Assembly (NCBI GenBank): GCA_036655355.1
Contig: JAVVQG010000018.1
Coordinates: forward strand, 1 to 45,918
Length of the DNA: 45,918 bases
Reading direction: 5' to 3'
Source of the DNA: JAUNSR01 sp036655355
Lineage (GTDB): Bacteria > Bacteroidota > Bacteroidia > Bacteroidales > JAUNSR01
Below the pieces are notes generated by a model. It worked only from the letters and a program-made list of their open reading frames with translations. It was not told the origin of the DNA and did no database searches. The stretch's first letter is position 1; each line of letters opens with the position of its first letter. This document shows, in pieces, positions 24,355 through 32,691 of this stretch. Both the position numbers and the translations under genes were made by a program.

Positions 24355-25335
24355 TTAGATTGAGAGGATTCTCAATGTATTCAACAATTCACGATTGATC
24401 GGTTTGTCGTTCTTAATTGCTTTGTTGAAAGGCACATAAACGATTTCATCGTTCTGAATACCGATCATCACGTTACGCTGATCTTCCAGAAGCGCATCTA
24501 CTGAGGCAGCTCCCATACGGCTTGCCAAGATACGGTCTGAAGCGGTAGGCGAACCACCGCGTTGGATATGGCCCAAGATCGTTACGCGAACGTCGTATTG
24601 CGGGTATTCCGTTTTCACACGCTCTGCCATGGCCATGGCGCCTCCTGTAAGGGGACTTTCCGCAACCAATACGATACTTGAGTTTTTCGATTTACGGAAA
24701 CCGTTTTTGATCAATTCACCCAACTGGTCGTACTCCGTAGCGATTTCCGGAATGATGGCAGCTTCCGCTCCGGTAGCGATCGCTCCGTTCAACGCTAGGA
24801 AACCGGCATCGCGCCCCATCACCTCGATAAAGAACAATCGTTCATGCGAAGTAGCCGTGTCGCGGATCTTATCGACCGCTTCCATAATGGTGTTAAGTGC
24901 AGTATCGTAACCGATCGTGCGGTCTGTACCGAACAGGTCGTTATCGATCGTACCCGGTAACCCCACGATTGGGAAATTAAATTCACTGGCAAAAATACGT
25001 GCTCCGGTGAGTGTACCGTCGCCACCGATACAAACCAATGCATCAATTCCTTCTTTTTGAAGCGTCTCATAGGCAAGTTGACGACCTTCGGGTGTCATGA
25101 ATTCCTGACAACGTGCCGTTTTCAGGATCGTACCACCCAATTGGATGATATTACTCACGTTTTGGGTTTTGAAAGTCTCAATCTCATCGGTAATCAGACC
25201 CTTATAACCCCGGTAGATTGCTTTTACCTCCAGACCATTGTAAATGGCTGAACGGGTTACTGCTCTGACTGCGGCATTCATCCCCGGAGCATCTCCTCCT
25301 GAGGTAAGGATACCTATACATTTAATAGCGCTCAT
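24355..25335 (-). CDS. pfkA: 6-phosphofructokinase
   Basis: A 326-residue ATP-type phosphofructokinase, the committed glycolytic step from fructose-6-phosphate to fructose-1,6-bisphosphate. Motifs: GILTSGGDAPGMNAAVRAV at the N terminus, CIGGDGTLTGA (the Gly-Asp-Gly-Thr pattern of ATP-dependent enzymes), GLPGTIDNDLFGTDRTIGYDTALN (catalytic TIDND), VMGRDAGFLAL, and GHIQRGGSPTASDR (allosteric/substrate arginine). Length is standard. A TACATTTG box (25391-25384) lies upstream, so it probably has its own promoter even though ispH precedes it in the same direction by 79 bp. Confidence 0.97.
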   Translation of the reverse strand: MSAIKCIGILTSGGDAPGMNAAVRAVTRSAIYNGLEVKAIYRGYKGLITDEIETFKTQNVSNIIQLGGTILKTARCQEFMTPEGRQLAYETLQKEGIDALVCIGGDGTLTGARIFASEFNFPIVGLPGTIDNDLFGTDRTIGYDTALNTIMEAVDKIRDTATSHERLFFIEVMGRDAGFLALNGAIATGAEAAIIPEIATEYDQLGELIKNGFRKSKNSSIVLVAESPLTGGAMAMAERVKTEYPQYDVRVTILGHIQRGGSPTASDRILASRMGAASVDALLEDQRNVMIGIQNDEIVYVPFNKAIKNDKPINRELLNTLRILSI

Positions 25336-25383
25336 CTCTTCTGTTTCTTAATTATAAGACAAATAATCAAAAATTAATGCTGT

Positions 25384-25391
25384 CAAATGTA
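25384..25391 (-). promoter_or_regulatory. Candidate -7 box for pfkA
   Basis: TACATTTG on the minus strand fits TAnnTTTG about 50 bp before the pfkA ATG. No TTTG is seen at the -33 distance, so the match is partial. Confidence 0.45.
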
Positions 25392-25414
25392 CGAATTTAT
25401 CTAATACAATAATA

Positions 25415-26278
25415 TTAAATTATTGTTTTGACGTATTCGGCCACCTTTTCCATGAGCCATTTCGGGGTGGAAGTAGCTCCGCATATCCCGATGCTCACCG
25501 CATTTTCAAGGGTTGTCGGATCGATTTCCGTTTCATCCGATACGAGATAGGATTTCGGATTAATCTTCAGACACTCTTCGAAAAGGACACGCCCGTTAGA
25601 ACTTTTTTTGCCGCTTACGAATAGAATCACATCGTGATTTTTGGCGAATTCACGGATATTGGGCATGCGATTCGATACCTGCCGACAGATTGTATCGAAA
25701 TATTTAAAATCGGCACTTTCCGTTTTACGTTTTTCAATCTCGGCGATCACTTCCTGGAAATGATCAATGGATTTGGTGGTTTGTGAAAACAGGCGGATAT
25801 CTTTCGAAAAGTCCACCCGATCCAAATCTTCCGGCTTCTCAATGACGAGGGCTTTCCCGTCTGTTTGTCCCACGAGTCCGTTCACCTCGGCATGTCCGTT
25901 TTTACCGAAGATCAGAATCTGTCCTTTTGCGGGAGCCGATTCGGCATTCATTTTTTTAATCTTCCGCTGAAGTTGAAGCACCACGGGACAAGTGGCGTCA
26001 ATAATCTGAATGTTGTTGCGTTTGGCAATTTCGTAAGTTTCGGGTGGTTCACCGTGAGCACGAAGCAACACTTTTGCATTCTTCAGTTCGGCGAACTGTG
26101 CATGATCGATAATCACCAGACCTTTGGCGTTGAGCCGTTCCACTTCGTTGCTGTTATGAACGATGTCGCCCAAGCAATAAAGCACCTCTCCTTTTTCAAG
26201 TTCCTCTTCCGCTTTGTTGATGGCATTGACCACGCCGAAGCAGAAACCGGAACCTTTATCCAATTCAATTAGTTTCAT
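25415..26278 (-). CDS. ispH: 4-hydroxy-3-methylbut-2-enyl diphosphate reductase
   Basis: A 287-residue [4Fe-4S] enzyme that makes IPP and DMAPP at the end of the MEP isoprenoid pathway. The three cluster cysteines are visible in GSGFCFGV, DATCPVV and FDTICRQVSNR. The substrate-site residues are in DIVHNSNEV, RAHGEPPETYE and KNGHAEVNG. Length is typical of the single-domain form without the S1 fusion. It lies 9 bp after cmk in a porQ-cmk-ispH operon. Its product feeds the prenyl synthase encoded at 29122. Confidence 0.97.
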   Translation of the reverse strand: MKLIELDKGSGFCFGVVNAINKAEEELEKGEVLYCLGDIVHNSNEVERLNAKGLVIIDHAQFAELKNAKVLLRAHGEPPETYEIAKRNNIQIIDATCPVVLQLQRKIKKMNAESAPAKGQILIFGKNGHAEVNGLVGQTDGKALVIEKPEDLDRVDFSKDIRLFSQTTKSIDHFQEVIAEIEKRKTESADFKYFDTICRQVSNRMPNIREFAKNHDVILFVSGKKSSNGRVLFEECLKINPKSYLVSDETEIDPTTLENAVSIGICGATSTPKWLMEKVAEYVKTII

Positions 26279-26287
26279 CCGGGTTGA

Positions 26288-26983
26288 TCAGTGTTGATTG
26301 GCAACTACTTCTTGAAATTTCTCCATCAGCCAGGCGTCCTGCTGCGGAATCGTTAGGTGAGAATTATCGAGCAGCAATGCATCGTCGGCTTTCCGAAGGG
26401 GACTCTCCGCACGGTTCTGGTCGATGTAATCGCGTGATTTCACATTCTCCAGTACGGCTTCGAAAGAGGTAGCTTCCCCTTTTGCCGTCAGTTCGTCAAC
26501 GCGACGTTGTGCACGCACTTCGGGAGAAGCGGTCACGAATATTTTCAGTTCGGCATTCGGAAAGACGGTAGTTCCGATATCGCGGCCGTCCATCACGATT
26601 CCTTTTTTCTCCCCCATGGCCTGTTGCTGTGCCACCATCGCGTGACGAACAAAAGCGAGGGCACTCACGGGACTTACGAAACCGGATACCTCCATCGTAC
26701 GGATTTTCTGCTCTACGTTGTGGCCGTTAAGCCATGTTTCGGGCAATCCTGTTTCGGGATTCAATCTGAATTCAATGTGAATATCGCCAATGCGGTTGCG
26801 CAATTCCGCTTCGTCGATCACGCCGTTTGAAATCACTCCGTTCTCAAGGCAGAACAGGGTTACGGCGCGATACATGGCACCGCTGTCAATATAAACATAC
26901 CCGATTTTCCGGGCCAGGTCTTTGGCCATCGTACTCTTGCCACACGATGAGAAACCATCTATGGCGATTACTATCTTCTTCAT
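26288..26983 (-). CDS. cmk: Cytidylate kinase
   Basis: A 231-residue (d)CMP kinase. The P-loop GFSSCGKSTMAKDLA is at about residues 10-24, YIDSGAMYRAVTLF is the CMP-site motif, VMDGRDIGTTVFPNAELKIFVTAS the core, and the R-rich lid lies at EVRAQRRVDEL. It phosphorylates CMP and dCMP for nucleic-acid synthesis. It lies 10 bp after porQ and 9 bp before ispH; this trio recurs in other Bacteroidales, with no obvious functional logic. Confidence 0.96.
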   Translation of the reverse strand: MKKIVIAIDGFSSCGKSTMAKDLARKIGYVYIDSGAMYRAVTLFCLENGVISNGVIDEAELRNRIGDIHIEFRLNPETGLPETWLNGHNVEQKIRTMEVSGFVSPVSALAFVRHAMVAQQQAMGEKKGIVMDGRDIGTTVFPNAELKIFVTASPEVRAQRRVDELTAKGEATSFEAVLENVKSRDYIDQNRAESPLRKADDALLLDNSHLTIPQQDAWLMEKFQEVVANQH

Positions 26984-26993
26984 GTAAATTAAT

Positions 26994-27992
26994 TTATAAC
27001 ATCAAATTAACGCCCACCATGAGTGAGGTTCCCGCTTTGTGATATCGGGCCACGGAGGCATTGATATCGAACTTGCGTATTTTTATGCCGGCTCCTCCCG
27101 AAAATCCGGTTAGGAAACCGCCTCCTCCCCCGTCGAACTCACTTCGGCGTTTGTAATTGTAACCGAGCGCTACATAAAAGTTATCGTTCGGCAAATAATC
27201 CACTCCTATTATAATGTGTCGGAACAGATCTTTGGCAAAGTTACTTTTTTTCTCAGTATCCGCCGATTCGGAATTGGAGTTATCCACCGATTCGTCACTC
27301 CATTTGGTAAGATTAACGGCTGTTAAGGAAAAGCGAAACGGGGCATGCGCCAGGCTCTGCGAGTATCCGATCTGCAGATCGAACGGCAGTGATTCACGCT
27401 GTTCGTCGAACGCCTTGAGCTGTCCCCCGAGATTCTTCGCCACGAGCGAAAAAGAGAGATCGCGCTCCTCATTGTAATAATTCAGCCCGAGATCCACCGC
27501 CAGGGCGACGGCCGAATAAGACTCATAAGCGGAGTAGAGAAACTTGGCATTCACCCCGCCGCGAATCCGCGAAACGATGTCATACCCCACGCGTGCATTC
27601 ACGGCAATATCCTTGGCGCCGAAAGTGCCGAGCAGTTGGTTATCGGCACTGGTTTCGGTAAATTTCCCGTAATCGGTATATTGAACGCCGGCCGACCAAG
27701 CGCCGCGCTGCGAGATGCCACGGGCATACTGCACCCCACCCATGTTGATTCCGGATAGGTAGTGCATGTAATTGAGCGCCACCTGACCGGACATTTCCGC
27801 TCCCAACAGCGCGGGATTCTGCGAAGTCACAGACAGGTCCCGTTCCACAATCGAGATGTTCGTTCCCCCCAGCGCATTGGCATGTGATGAAGCGGGAAAG
27901 TTTAAAAACCCATACACGGAGTTGCCGTTTTGAGCACACAAAAGCGACAGATTACAAACTGTTCCCAGAAATATGATTGAAGTTTTCCTCAT
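26994..27992 (-). CDS. porQ: Type IX secretion system protein PorQ
   Basis: A 332-residue outer-membrane beta-barrel-like protein. A signal peptide covers about residues 1-20 (FLGTVCNLSLLCAQ). The N-terminal FLNFPASSHANALGGTNISIVERDLSVTSQNPALLG is characteristic of PorQ and the related PorV family. The remainder is alternating aromatic/polar strands ending in LMVGVNLML. Known role: PorQ is part of the type IX attachment machinery handling cargo with C-terminal domains in Porphyromonas. No other type IX component is in the window, but the protein at 448-2682 looks like cargo. First gene of porQ-cmk-ispH. The 256-bp gap to tonB holds a minus-strand caaaagta (TACTTTTG) at 28043-28036 without a matching -33. 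Confidence 0.9.
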   Translation of the reverse strand: MRKTSIIFLGTVCNLSLLCAQNGNSVYGFLNFPASSHANALGGTNISIVERDLSVTSQNPALLGAEMSGQVALNYMHYLSGINMGGVQYARGISQRGAWSAGVQYTDYGKFTETSADNQLLGTFGAKDIAVNARVGYDIVSRIRGGVNAKFLYSAYESYSAVALAVDLGLNYYNEERDLSFSLVAKNLGGQLKAFDEQRESLPFDLQIGYSQSLAHAPFRFSLTAVNLTKWSDESVDNSNSESADTEKKSNFAKDLFRHIIIGVDYLPNDNFYVALGYNYKRRSEFDGGGGGFLTGFSGGAGIKIRKFDINASVARYHKAGTSLMVGVNLML

Positions 27993-28203
27993 GCTACGGA
28001 AATTGAATAAACGTTAAGAGTAATCTTTGTTTTCACAAAAGTAAGCTTAATTTGTTTCAAAAAAATCGCCTTTACTTCCTATTAAACGGAATAAATCAAC
28101 GCTTGGTATAAGAGTTTTAGAGTAGGATGCTTTAAAAAACAATAAAAACCTTCCAAAACGTAAAAAAATGGGGATGGGAGAAAACACAAATCAAAAATTA
28201 TAC

Positions 28204-28211
28204 TACTTTTG
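28204..28211 (+). promoter_or_regulatory. Candidate -7 box for tonB
   Basis: TACTTTTG fits TAnnTTTG and lies 37 bp before the tonB ATG, with no clear -33 element. The intervening leader is A-rich. Confidence 0.45.
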
Positions 28212-28248
28212 CCCATATTGAGAAACACATATATAAAAGATTCACAAT

Positions 28249-28932
28249 ATGGAAATAAAAAAGAACCCTAAAGCCGATCTGGAAAACAGAAAGCTGACGT
28301 TCATCCTAATCGGTCTAACAACGATCCTTGCAGCTCTATTCGTGGCTTTCGAATGGACCACTACTGATGTTGTCAAACATGACAACACGGGTGTTAGTGA
28401 GGGATTGTTTGAGGAAGAAATCATTCCTCCTACAGTTCAGGAAGCTACACCTCCGCCTCCACCGCCGCCTGCACCGGCAGTAGAGGAAATCATCAACATT
28501 GTAGAAGATGATAAAGAAATTGAACAGGTTGAAATCCAATCATCCGAAGACGATCAGTCAAAGGCTCAGGAAATTATTTCCATGCCTGCTCCGGTTGAAG
28601 AGGAGGAAGTGACAAATGAAATCTTCACGGTAGTAGAAGATATGCCTAAGTTCCCAGGTGGTGACGCGGCGCTTTTGTCATACATCGGTAAATCTGTTAA
28701 GTACCCTGTAATTGCGCAGGAAAACGGTATCCAGGGACGTGTAATCGTTTCTTTCGTGATCGAGAGAGATGGTAGCGTAGCTGATGCGCAGGTAGTTCGT
28801 GGAGTTGACCCTTCATTGGACAAAGAAGCCCTTCGCGTGGTAAACTCGATGCCAAAATGGACTCCAGGTAAACAGCGCGGTAAACCGGTACGTGTGAAAT
28901 ACACATTGCCAGTAACTTTCCGTCTGCAATAA
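28249..28932 (+). CDS. tonB: Energy transducer TonB
   Basis: A 227-residue TonB. It has a cytoplasmic N terminus, one membrane helix (about residues 17-36, LTFILIGLTTILAALFVAF), a proline-rich periplasmic spacer (PPTVQEATPPPPPPPAP near 61-77) followed by an acidic stretch, and the C-terminal domain (about 135-227) with FPGGDAALLSYIGKSVKYPVIAQENGIQGRVIVSFVIERDGSV and the closing KPVRVKYTLPVTFRLQ. It passes proton-motive force from ExbB/ExbD to outer-membrane receptors. The exb genes lie 3 kb away on the same strand, separated by other genes and terminators. It is monocistronic, with a terminator right after. Confidence 0.95.
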   Translation: MEIKKNPKADLENRKLTFILIGLTTILAALFVAFEWTTTDVVKHDNTGVSEGLFEEEIIPPTVQEATPPPPPPPAPAVEEIINIVEDDKEIEQVEIQSSEDDQSKAQEIISMPAPVEEEEVTNEIFTVVEDMPKFPGGDAALLSYIGKSVKYPVIAQENGIQGRVIVSFVIERDGSVADAQVVRGVDPSLDKEALRVVNSMPKWTPGKQRGKPVRVKYTLPVTFRLQ

Positions 28933-28958
28933 AAAGGTATATGAGTTCTCTCAATATA

Positions 28959-28989
28959 AAAAGGCTGTGATGAATCATCACGGCCTTTT
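28959..28989 (+). terminator. Terminator after tonB
   Basis: Stem aaaggctgtgatga / tcatcacggccttt with one T-G pair and almost no loop, then a T run (ttttttgttttt). It lies about 30 bp beyond the tonB stop. Confidence 0.85.
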
Positions 28990-29083
28990 TTGTTTTTCAG
29001 CGTTCCGACAACCGCGTGGGTGCATTTGCACCAATAATTAAAAGATGTCAGCCCAAACTAAGTCGTATATATGTAAAAAAATG

Positions 29084-29091
29084 TACTTTTG
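29084..29091 (+). promoter_or_regulatory. Candidate -7 box for the prenyl synthase gene
   Basis: TACTTTTG lies 30 bp before the ATG at 29122. There is no obvious -33 partner. Confidence 0.45.
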
Positions 29092-29121
29092 GGATTAGAT
29101 TAGATTTCTAAATAGATTAAA

Positions 29122-30096
29122 ATGAAAACTCAAGCACAACTTCTGACGTTAATCAACGAGACTATTTCCGCACTTCCTTATCCTGCGGTTGCACCCGAAT
29201 TATTCGAACCGATCAGATATGTGCTCTCACTGGGAGGCAAAAGAATCCGTCCGGTACTCGCCCTGATGGGAGCCTCTCTTTTCAACGACGAAGTTCTTCC
29301 GGCATTGAAACCGGCATTGGGCATTGAGGTGTTTCATAACTTCACGCTGCTCCATGACGACTTGATGGACAAAGCGGTAGTACGACGCAACAAACCGACC
29401 GTGCACATCAAATGGGATGACAACACGGCGATTTTGTCGGGCGATGCCATGCAGATCATGGCTTATCAACTCATCACGGAGACTCCTGCGGCTCATTTGG
29501 CAGAAGTGTTGACCCTATTTTCGCAAACCGCCTTGGAGATCTGCGAAGGACAGCAGTTCGACATGGAGTTTGAAAAAAGAGAAGATGTAAAAGAGGAGGA
29601 ATACCTGGAGATGATCCGCCTCAAAACGGCCGTTCTTCTGGGATGCGCCCTGAAAACAGGAGCGATCATTGCGGGAGCTTCCGAAAAAGACGCCTCCCTA
29701 CTTTACGAATTCGGTGAAAACATCGGATTGGCCTTTCAATTAAAAGACGACCTTCTGGATGTTTACGGCGATCCGAAACTTTTCGGGAAAAATATCGGCG
29801 GAGACATCTGTAACAATAAAAAGACATTCCTTCTGATCAATGCCCTTAACCTGGCTTCGGAGGAAGAGAAAGAGATTATGAACGGGCAAATGAACCTTCC
29901 GGAATTCAACCGCGAAGCGAAAATCGCCTTGTTTACGGATATTTTCACCCGCACGGGAGCGAAGAACCTATGCGAAGCGAAAATGGCCGATTATTTCAAC
30001 CGGGGAATGCAGGCACTCGAAAAAGTAAGCGTGAGCGTCGAAAGAAAATCGCAACTGAAATCACTTGCCGAGGATCTGATGCATCGCGAATCCTGA
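29122..30096 (+). CDS. Polyprenyl diphosphate synthase
   Basis: A 324-residue trans-isoprenyl diphosphate synthase that condenses IPP onto allylic diphosphates. The first aspartate motif is in FHNFTLLHDDLMDKAVVRR and the second in GLAFQLKDDLLDVYGD. LGGKRIRPVLALMG (IPP binding) and GQQFDMEFEKRE are also typical. Residues before the first DDxxD do not let me fix chain length; short-chain (farnesyl or geranylgeranyl) is the likely class. The substrate comes from the MEP pathway (ispH at 25415). An unknown gene and tatD follow on the same strand. Confidence 0.92.
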   Translation: MKTQAQLLTLINETISALPYPAVAPELFEPIRYVLSLGGKRIRPVLALMGASLFNDEVLPALKPALGIEVFHNFTLLHDDLMDKAVVRRNKPTVHIKWDDNTAILSGDAMQIMAYQLITETPAAHLAEVLTLFSQTALEICEGQQFDMEFEKREDVKEEEYLEMIRLKTAVLLGCALKTGAIIAGASEKDASLLYEFGENIGLAFQLKDDLLDVYGDPKLFGKNIGGDICNNKKTFLLINALNLASEEEKEIMNGQMNLPEFNREAKIALFTDIFTRTGAKNLCEAKMADYFNRGMQALEKVSVSVERKSQLKSLAEDLMHRES

Positions 30097-30136
30097 TTCC
30101 GCAGTTCTGTTTTCCCGATCTAATACCACACGTCTT

Positions 30137-30874
30137 ATGCCATACCGCAGATTACCCAATACAGACCAGGCGCGGATAAAAGCACTGGAGATCGCTGTCG
30201 AAAAAGACGGACAGCATGAACAAGGTAAACTTGTTATGAGTTACAATTCGGTTCGGATCGCTGCCAATTACCTGGCGAACTTCAAACGGGCACACGAGAT
30301 GTACCTGCAAAGCTTCGAGGTCCAGGTGAAAGCCAGCAAGAAATACCAGTTCCAGGTGAGAACCGCTCGACTTTACATCTCACATTTCATCCAGGTATTA
30401 AACATGTCTGTGATGCGAAACGAGATGCGGAAAGAGGTCAAGCGGCTGTATGACTTGGAAACAGGAGACTTTGCGGTACCCGATCTGTCAACCGAAACGG
30501 CGATTTTGAAATGGGGTGAAAACATCATACGGGGCGAGAACGAACGGTTGCGGAGTGGCGGTACGCCGATTTACAACCCGACGATCGCAAAGGTTAACGT
30601 ACATTATAACATCTTTCGAGATGCATATTATAATCAGAAGACGCTGCAACAAAACACGACCCGCAATCTGGAAAAGGTAGCGCTGATGCGGGAGAAATGC
30701 GACGAACTCATCCTCGATCTTTGGAATCAGATCGAAGAGGTTTTCAAAGACTACCCAACAACGATCAGGTTGCAGAAATGCCAAGAGTACGGTGTGGTGT
30801 ATTATTACCGCACTTCGGAAAAAAAGGCGATGGAAGCAGCCAAATTACAGAAAAAACTAACATTCAATGATTGA
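30137..30874 (+). CDS. Conserved-looking protein of unknown function
   Basis: A 245-residue soluble protein with no signal peptide or membrane helix. It is rich in Lys, Arg, Gln and aromatic residues and looks mostly helical (ANYLANFKRAHEMYLQSFEVQVKASKKYQFQVRTARLYISHFIQVLNM). The central region (about 115-155) holds a Pro/Gly-containing linker, NIIRGENERLRSGGTPIYNPTIAKV, and the rest is a long helical segment ending in basic residues. I recognise no family. The stop overlaps the tatD start by 8 bp, so it is translationally coupled to tatD, and it starts 40 bp after the prenyl synthase gene. Role unknown. Confidence 0.8.
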   Translation: MPYRRLPNTDQARIKALEIAVEKDGQHEQGKLVMSYNSVRIAANYLANFKRAHEMYLQSFEVQVKASKKYQFQVRTARLYISHFIQVLNMSVMRNEMRKEVKRLYDLETGDFAVPDLSTETAILKWGENIIRGENERLRSGGTPIYNPTIAKVNVHYNIFRDAYYNQKTLQQNTTRNLEKVALMREKCDELILDLWNQIEEVFKDYPTTIRLQKCQEYGVVYYYRTSEKKAMEAAKLQKKLTFND

Positions 30875-31649
30875 TACGCACGCTCATATTTATTCGGAGG
30901 AGTTTGATTCGGATCGCGAGGAAGTAATAAAAAGAGCACGTGAGGCCGGATTGAGTCATGTAGTACTGGCGAACGTCGACATGGAATCTTTCCCTCAAAT
31001 GATGGCGGTCTGGAAGAGAGACCCCGAATTTTTCGTTCCGACGATCGGACTGCATCCCACCAGCGTAAAAGAGAATTATGCCGAAGAGTTGGATCAGATG
31101 GAAGCGTTATTAAAGGAACACGACTTCAAGGCGATCGGCGAGATCGGTCTTGATCTTTACTGGGACGGCACCTATCTAAAGGAGCAGCTGATCGCTTTCG
31201 AGCGCCAGGTACGCTGGGCGGCGGAACGGAATCTGCCGGTCATTATCCATGTACGAAACGCCTTCACGGAGTTGCACGACGCACTTGATAAATTAAAAGG
31301 ATTACACCTTCGAGGCATCATCCACAGCTTTTCGGGAGATGTTGAAGATGTCCGAAAAATCAAACAGGCGGGCGATTTCCTTTTCGGCATCAACGGAATC
31401 GTGACTTTCAAGAAAAGTACGCTACCCGAAGTGGTGCGCGAAATCGGGCTGGAACACCTCGTCGTGGAAACAGACGCACCCTATCTGGCTCCGGTTCCCT
31501 TCAGAGGAAAAAGAAATGAACCGGCTTATGTTGTTAAAACTGCTGAAAAGATTTCCGACATTTTTGAGACTTCAATCGAAAATGTGGACCAAATCACCAC
31601 ATCTAACGCAGAACGAGTATTTAATCTCACAAAAAGTAACAGTATTTAG
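30867..31649 (+). CDS. tatD: TatD-family metal-dependent hydrolase
   Basis: A 260-residue TIM-barrel hydrolase, probably a 3'-5' exonuclease acting on DNA or RNA as known for E. coli TatD. Metal ligands are visible: IDTHAHIY (HxH at residues 5 and 7), IGEIGLDLYWD (Glu), VIIHVRNAF (His), IIHSFSGD (His), and VVETDAPYLAPVPFRGKRNEPAYV (Asp plus the family end motif). Length is normal. It overlaps the upstream unknown gene by 8 bp and is followed by 127 bp before tRNA-Ser. Confidence 0.93.
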   Translation: MIDTHAHIYSEEFDSDREEVIKRAREAGLSHVVLANVDMESFPQMMAVWKRDPEFFVPTIGLHPTSVKENYAEELDQMEALLKEHDFKAIGEIGLDLYWDGTYLKEQLIAFERQVRWAAERNLPVIIHVRNAFTELHDALDKLKGLHLRGIIHSFSGDVEDVRKIKQAGDFLFGINGIVTFKKSTLPEVVREIGLEHLVVETDAPYLAPVPFRGKRNEPAYVVKTAEKISDIFETSIENVDQITTSNAERVFNLTKSNSI

Positions 31650-31724
31650 TATTAAAAAACACTAATAGGCGTGTTTCTTGGCACAAACTTGGAGTGAAAT
31701 AGATACAAGAGAAAGATTTTTAAT

Positions 31725-31732
31725 TACATTTG
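31725..31732 (+). promoter_or_regulatory. Candidate -7 box for tRNA-Ser and the exb genes
   Basis: TACATTTG fits TAnnTTTG, 45 bp before the tRNA 5' end. There is no TTTG at the -33 distance. I see no second box between the tRNA and exbB. Confidence 0.5.
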
Positions 31733-31776
31733 CGTCCGAAGAGGTATTTTAAGTTGATAAAATACAACTCACCTAT

Positions 31777-31864
31777 GGAGAGGTGCTCGAGTGGCTGAAG
31801 AGGCACGCCTGGAAAGCGTGTATACGCCAAAAGCGTATCGCGGGTTCGAATCCCGCTCCCTCCG
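31777..31864 (+). tRNA. tRNA-Ser (anticodon GGA)
   Basis: An 88-nt class II tRNA. The anticodon arm is cacgc-CTGGAAA-gcgtg with GGA at 31811-31813, reading UCC/UCU. It has a long variable arm (atacgc/gcgtat), a D arm ctc/gag and a T arm gcggg-TTCGAAT-cccgc. The 3' CCA is not encoded. The acceptor stem ggagagg/tccctcc has an A-C mismatch at pair 5-68 and a G-U at 7-66, which is unusual but leaves five good pairs. exbB starts 51 bp downstream. Confidence 0.95.
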
Positions 31865-31915
31865 CAATTAAACTTAATTAATTCAACAACATTTAATCTT
31901 AAAATTACATTCAGA

Positions 31916-32680
31916 ATGAAAAAGTTATTCGCAATTTTCGCATTCCTTGGATTCCTTACACTTGGAATGACTCCTGTTGTTAACGCTCAGGAAGCTGCTA
32001 CAACTGAAACATCTGCACCTGCTTCTATGGAAGAAGAAGTTGGTTTGCACAAAGAATTGAAAGTGAAATTCATCGAAGGTAACGCATTCTTCATGTCTTT
32101 CGTAGTTTTGGCTTTGATCTTGGGTATGGCGTTCATCATCGAGCGTATCATTTACCTTAACCTTGCTGAAATCAACCCTAAAAAACTTTTGGCTTCAGTT
32201 GAAGGTGCTCTTGAAAAAGGTAACATCGAAGAAGCAAAAGAGATTTGCCGTAACACACGCGGTCCGATCGCTTCTATCTTCTACCAGGGTCTAATCCGTA
32301 TGGATCAGGGCGTTGACGTAGTAGAACGTTCAATCGTTTCTTACGGTGGTGTTCAGGCTGGTCTTTTGGAAAAAGGTCTTTCTTGGATCACTTTGTTTAT
32401 CGCTATGGCTCCATCTCTAGGTTTCATGGGTACTGTAATCGGTATGATCCAGGCGTTCGATAAAATCCAGCAGGTAGGTGATATCTCTCCAACAGTTGTT
32501 GCAGGTGGTATGAAAGTTGCCTTGATCACAACTGTAGGTGGTCTTATCGTTGCTTTGATTCTTCAGTTGTTCTACAACTACCTTCTTGCAAAAGTTGAGT
32601 CTATCCTTAACGAAATGGAAGATTCTTCAATCTCTTTGCTTGACGCGGTTATCAAATACAACCTTAAATTCAAAAAATAA
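31916..32680 (+). CDS. exbB: ExbB/TolQ/MotA-family proton channel protein
   Basis: A 254-residue proton-channel subunit. An N-terminal signal peptide (about 1-24, ending VVNAQ) precedes three membrane helices: about 57-78 (FFMSFVVLALILGMAFII), 155-180 (SWITLFIAMAPSLGFMGTVIGMIQAF) and 195-222 (MKVALITTVGGLIVALILQLFYNYL). The conserved GFMGTVIGMI and TTVGGL stretches are the channel-lining motifs. With ExbD it turns proton flow into TonB movement. Codon use resembles the ribosomal genes, suggesting high expression. An 11-bp gap leads to the next gene. Confidence 0.94.
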   Translation: MKKLFAIFAFLGFLTLGMTPVVNAQEAATTETSAPASMEEEVGLHKELKVKFIEGNAFFMSFVVLALILGMAFIIERIIYLNLAEINPKKLLASVEGALEKGNIEEAKEICRNTRGPIASIFYQGLIRMDQGVDVVERSIVSYGGVQAGLLEKGLSWITLFIAMAPSLGFMGTVIGMIQAFDKIQQVGDISPTVVAGGMKVALITTVGGLIVALILQLFYNYLLAKVESILNEMEDSSISLLDAVIKYNLKFKK

Positions 32681-32691
32681 TAAGAATCACG

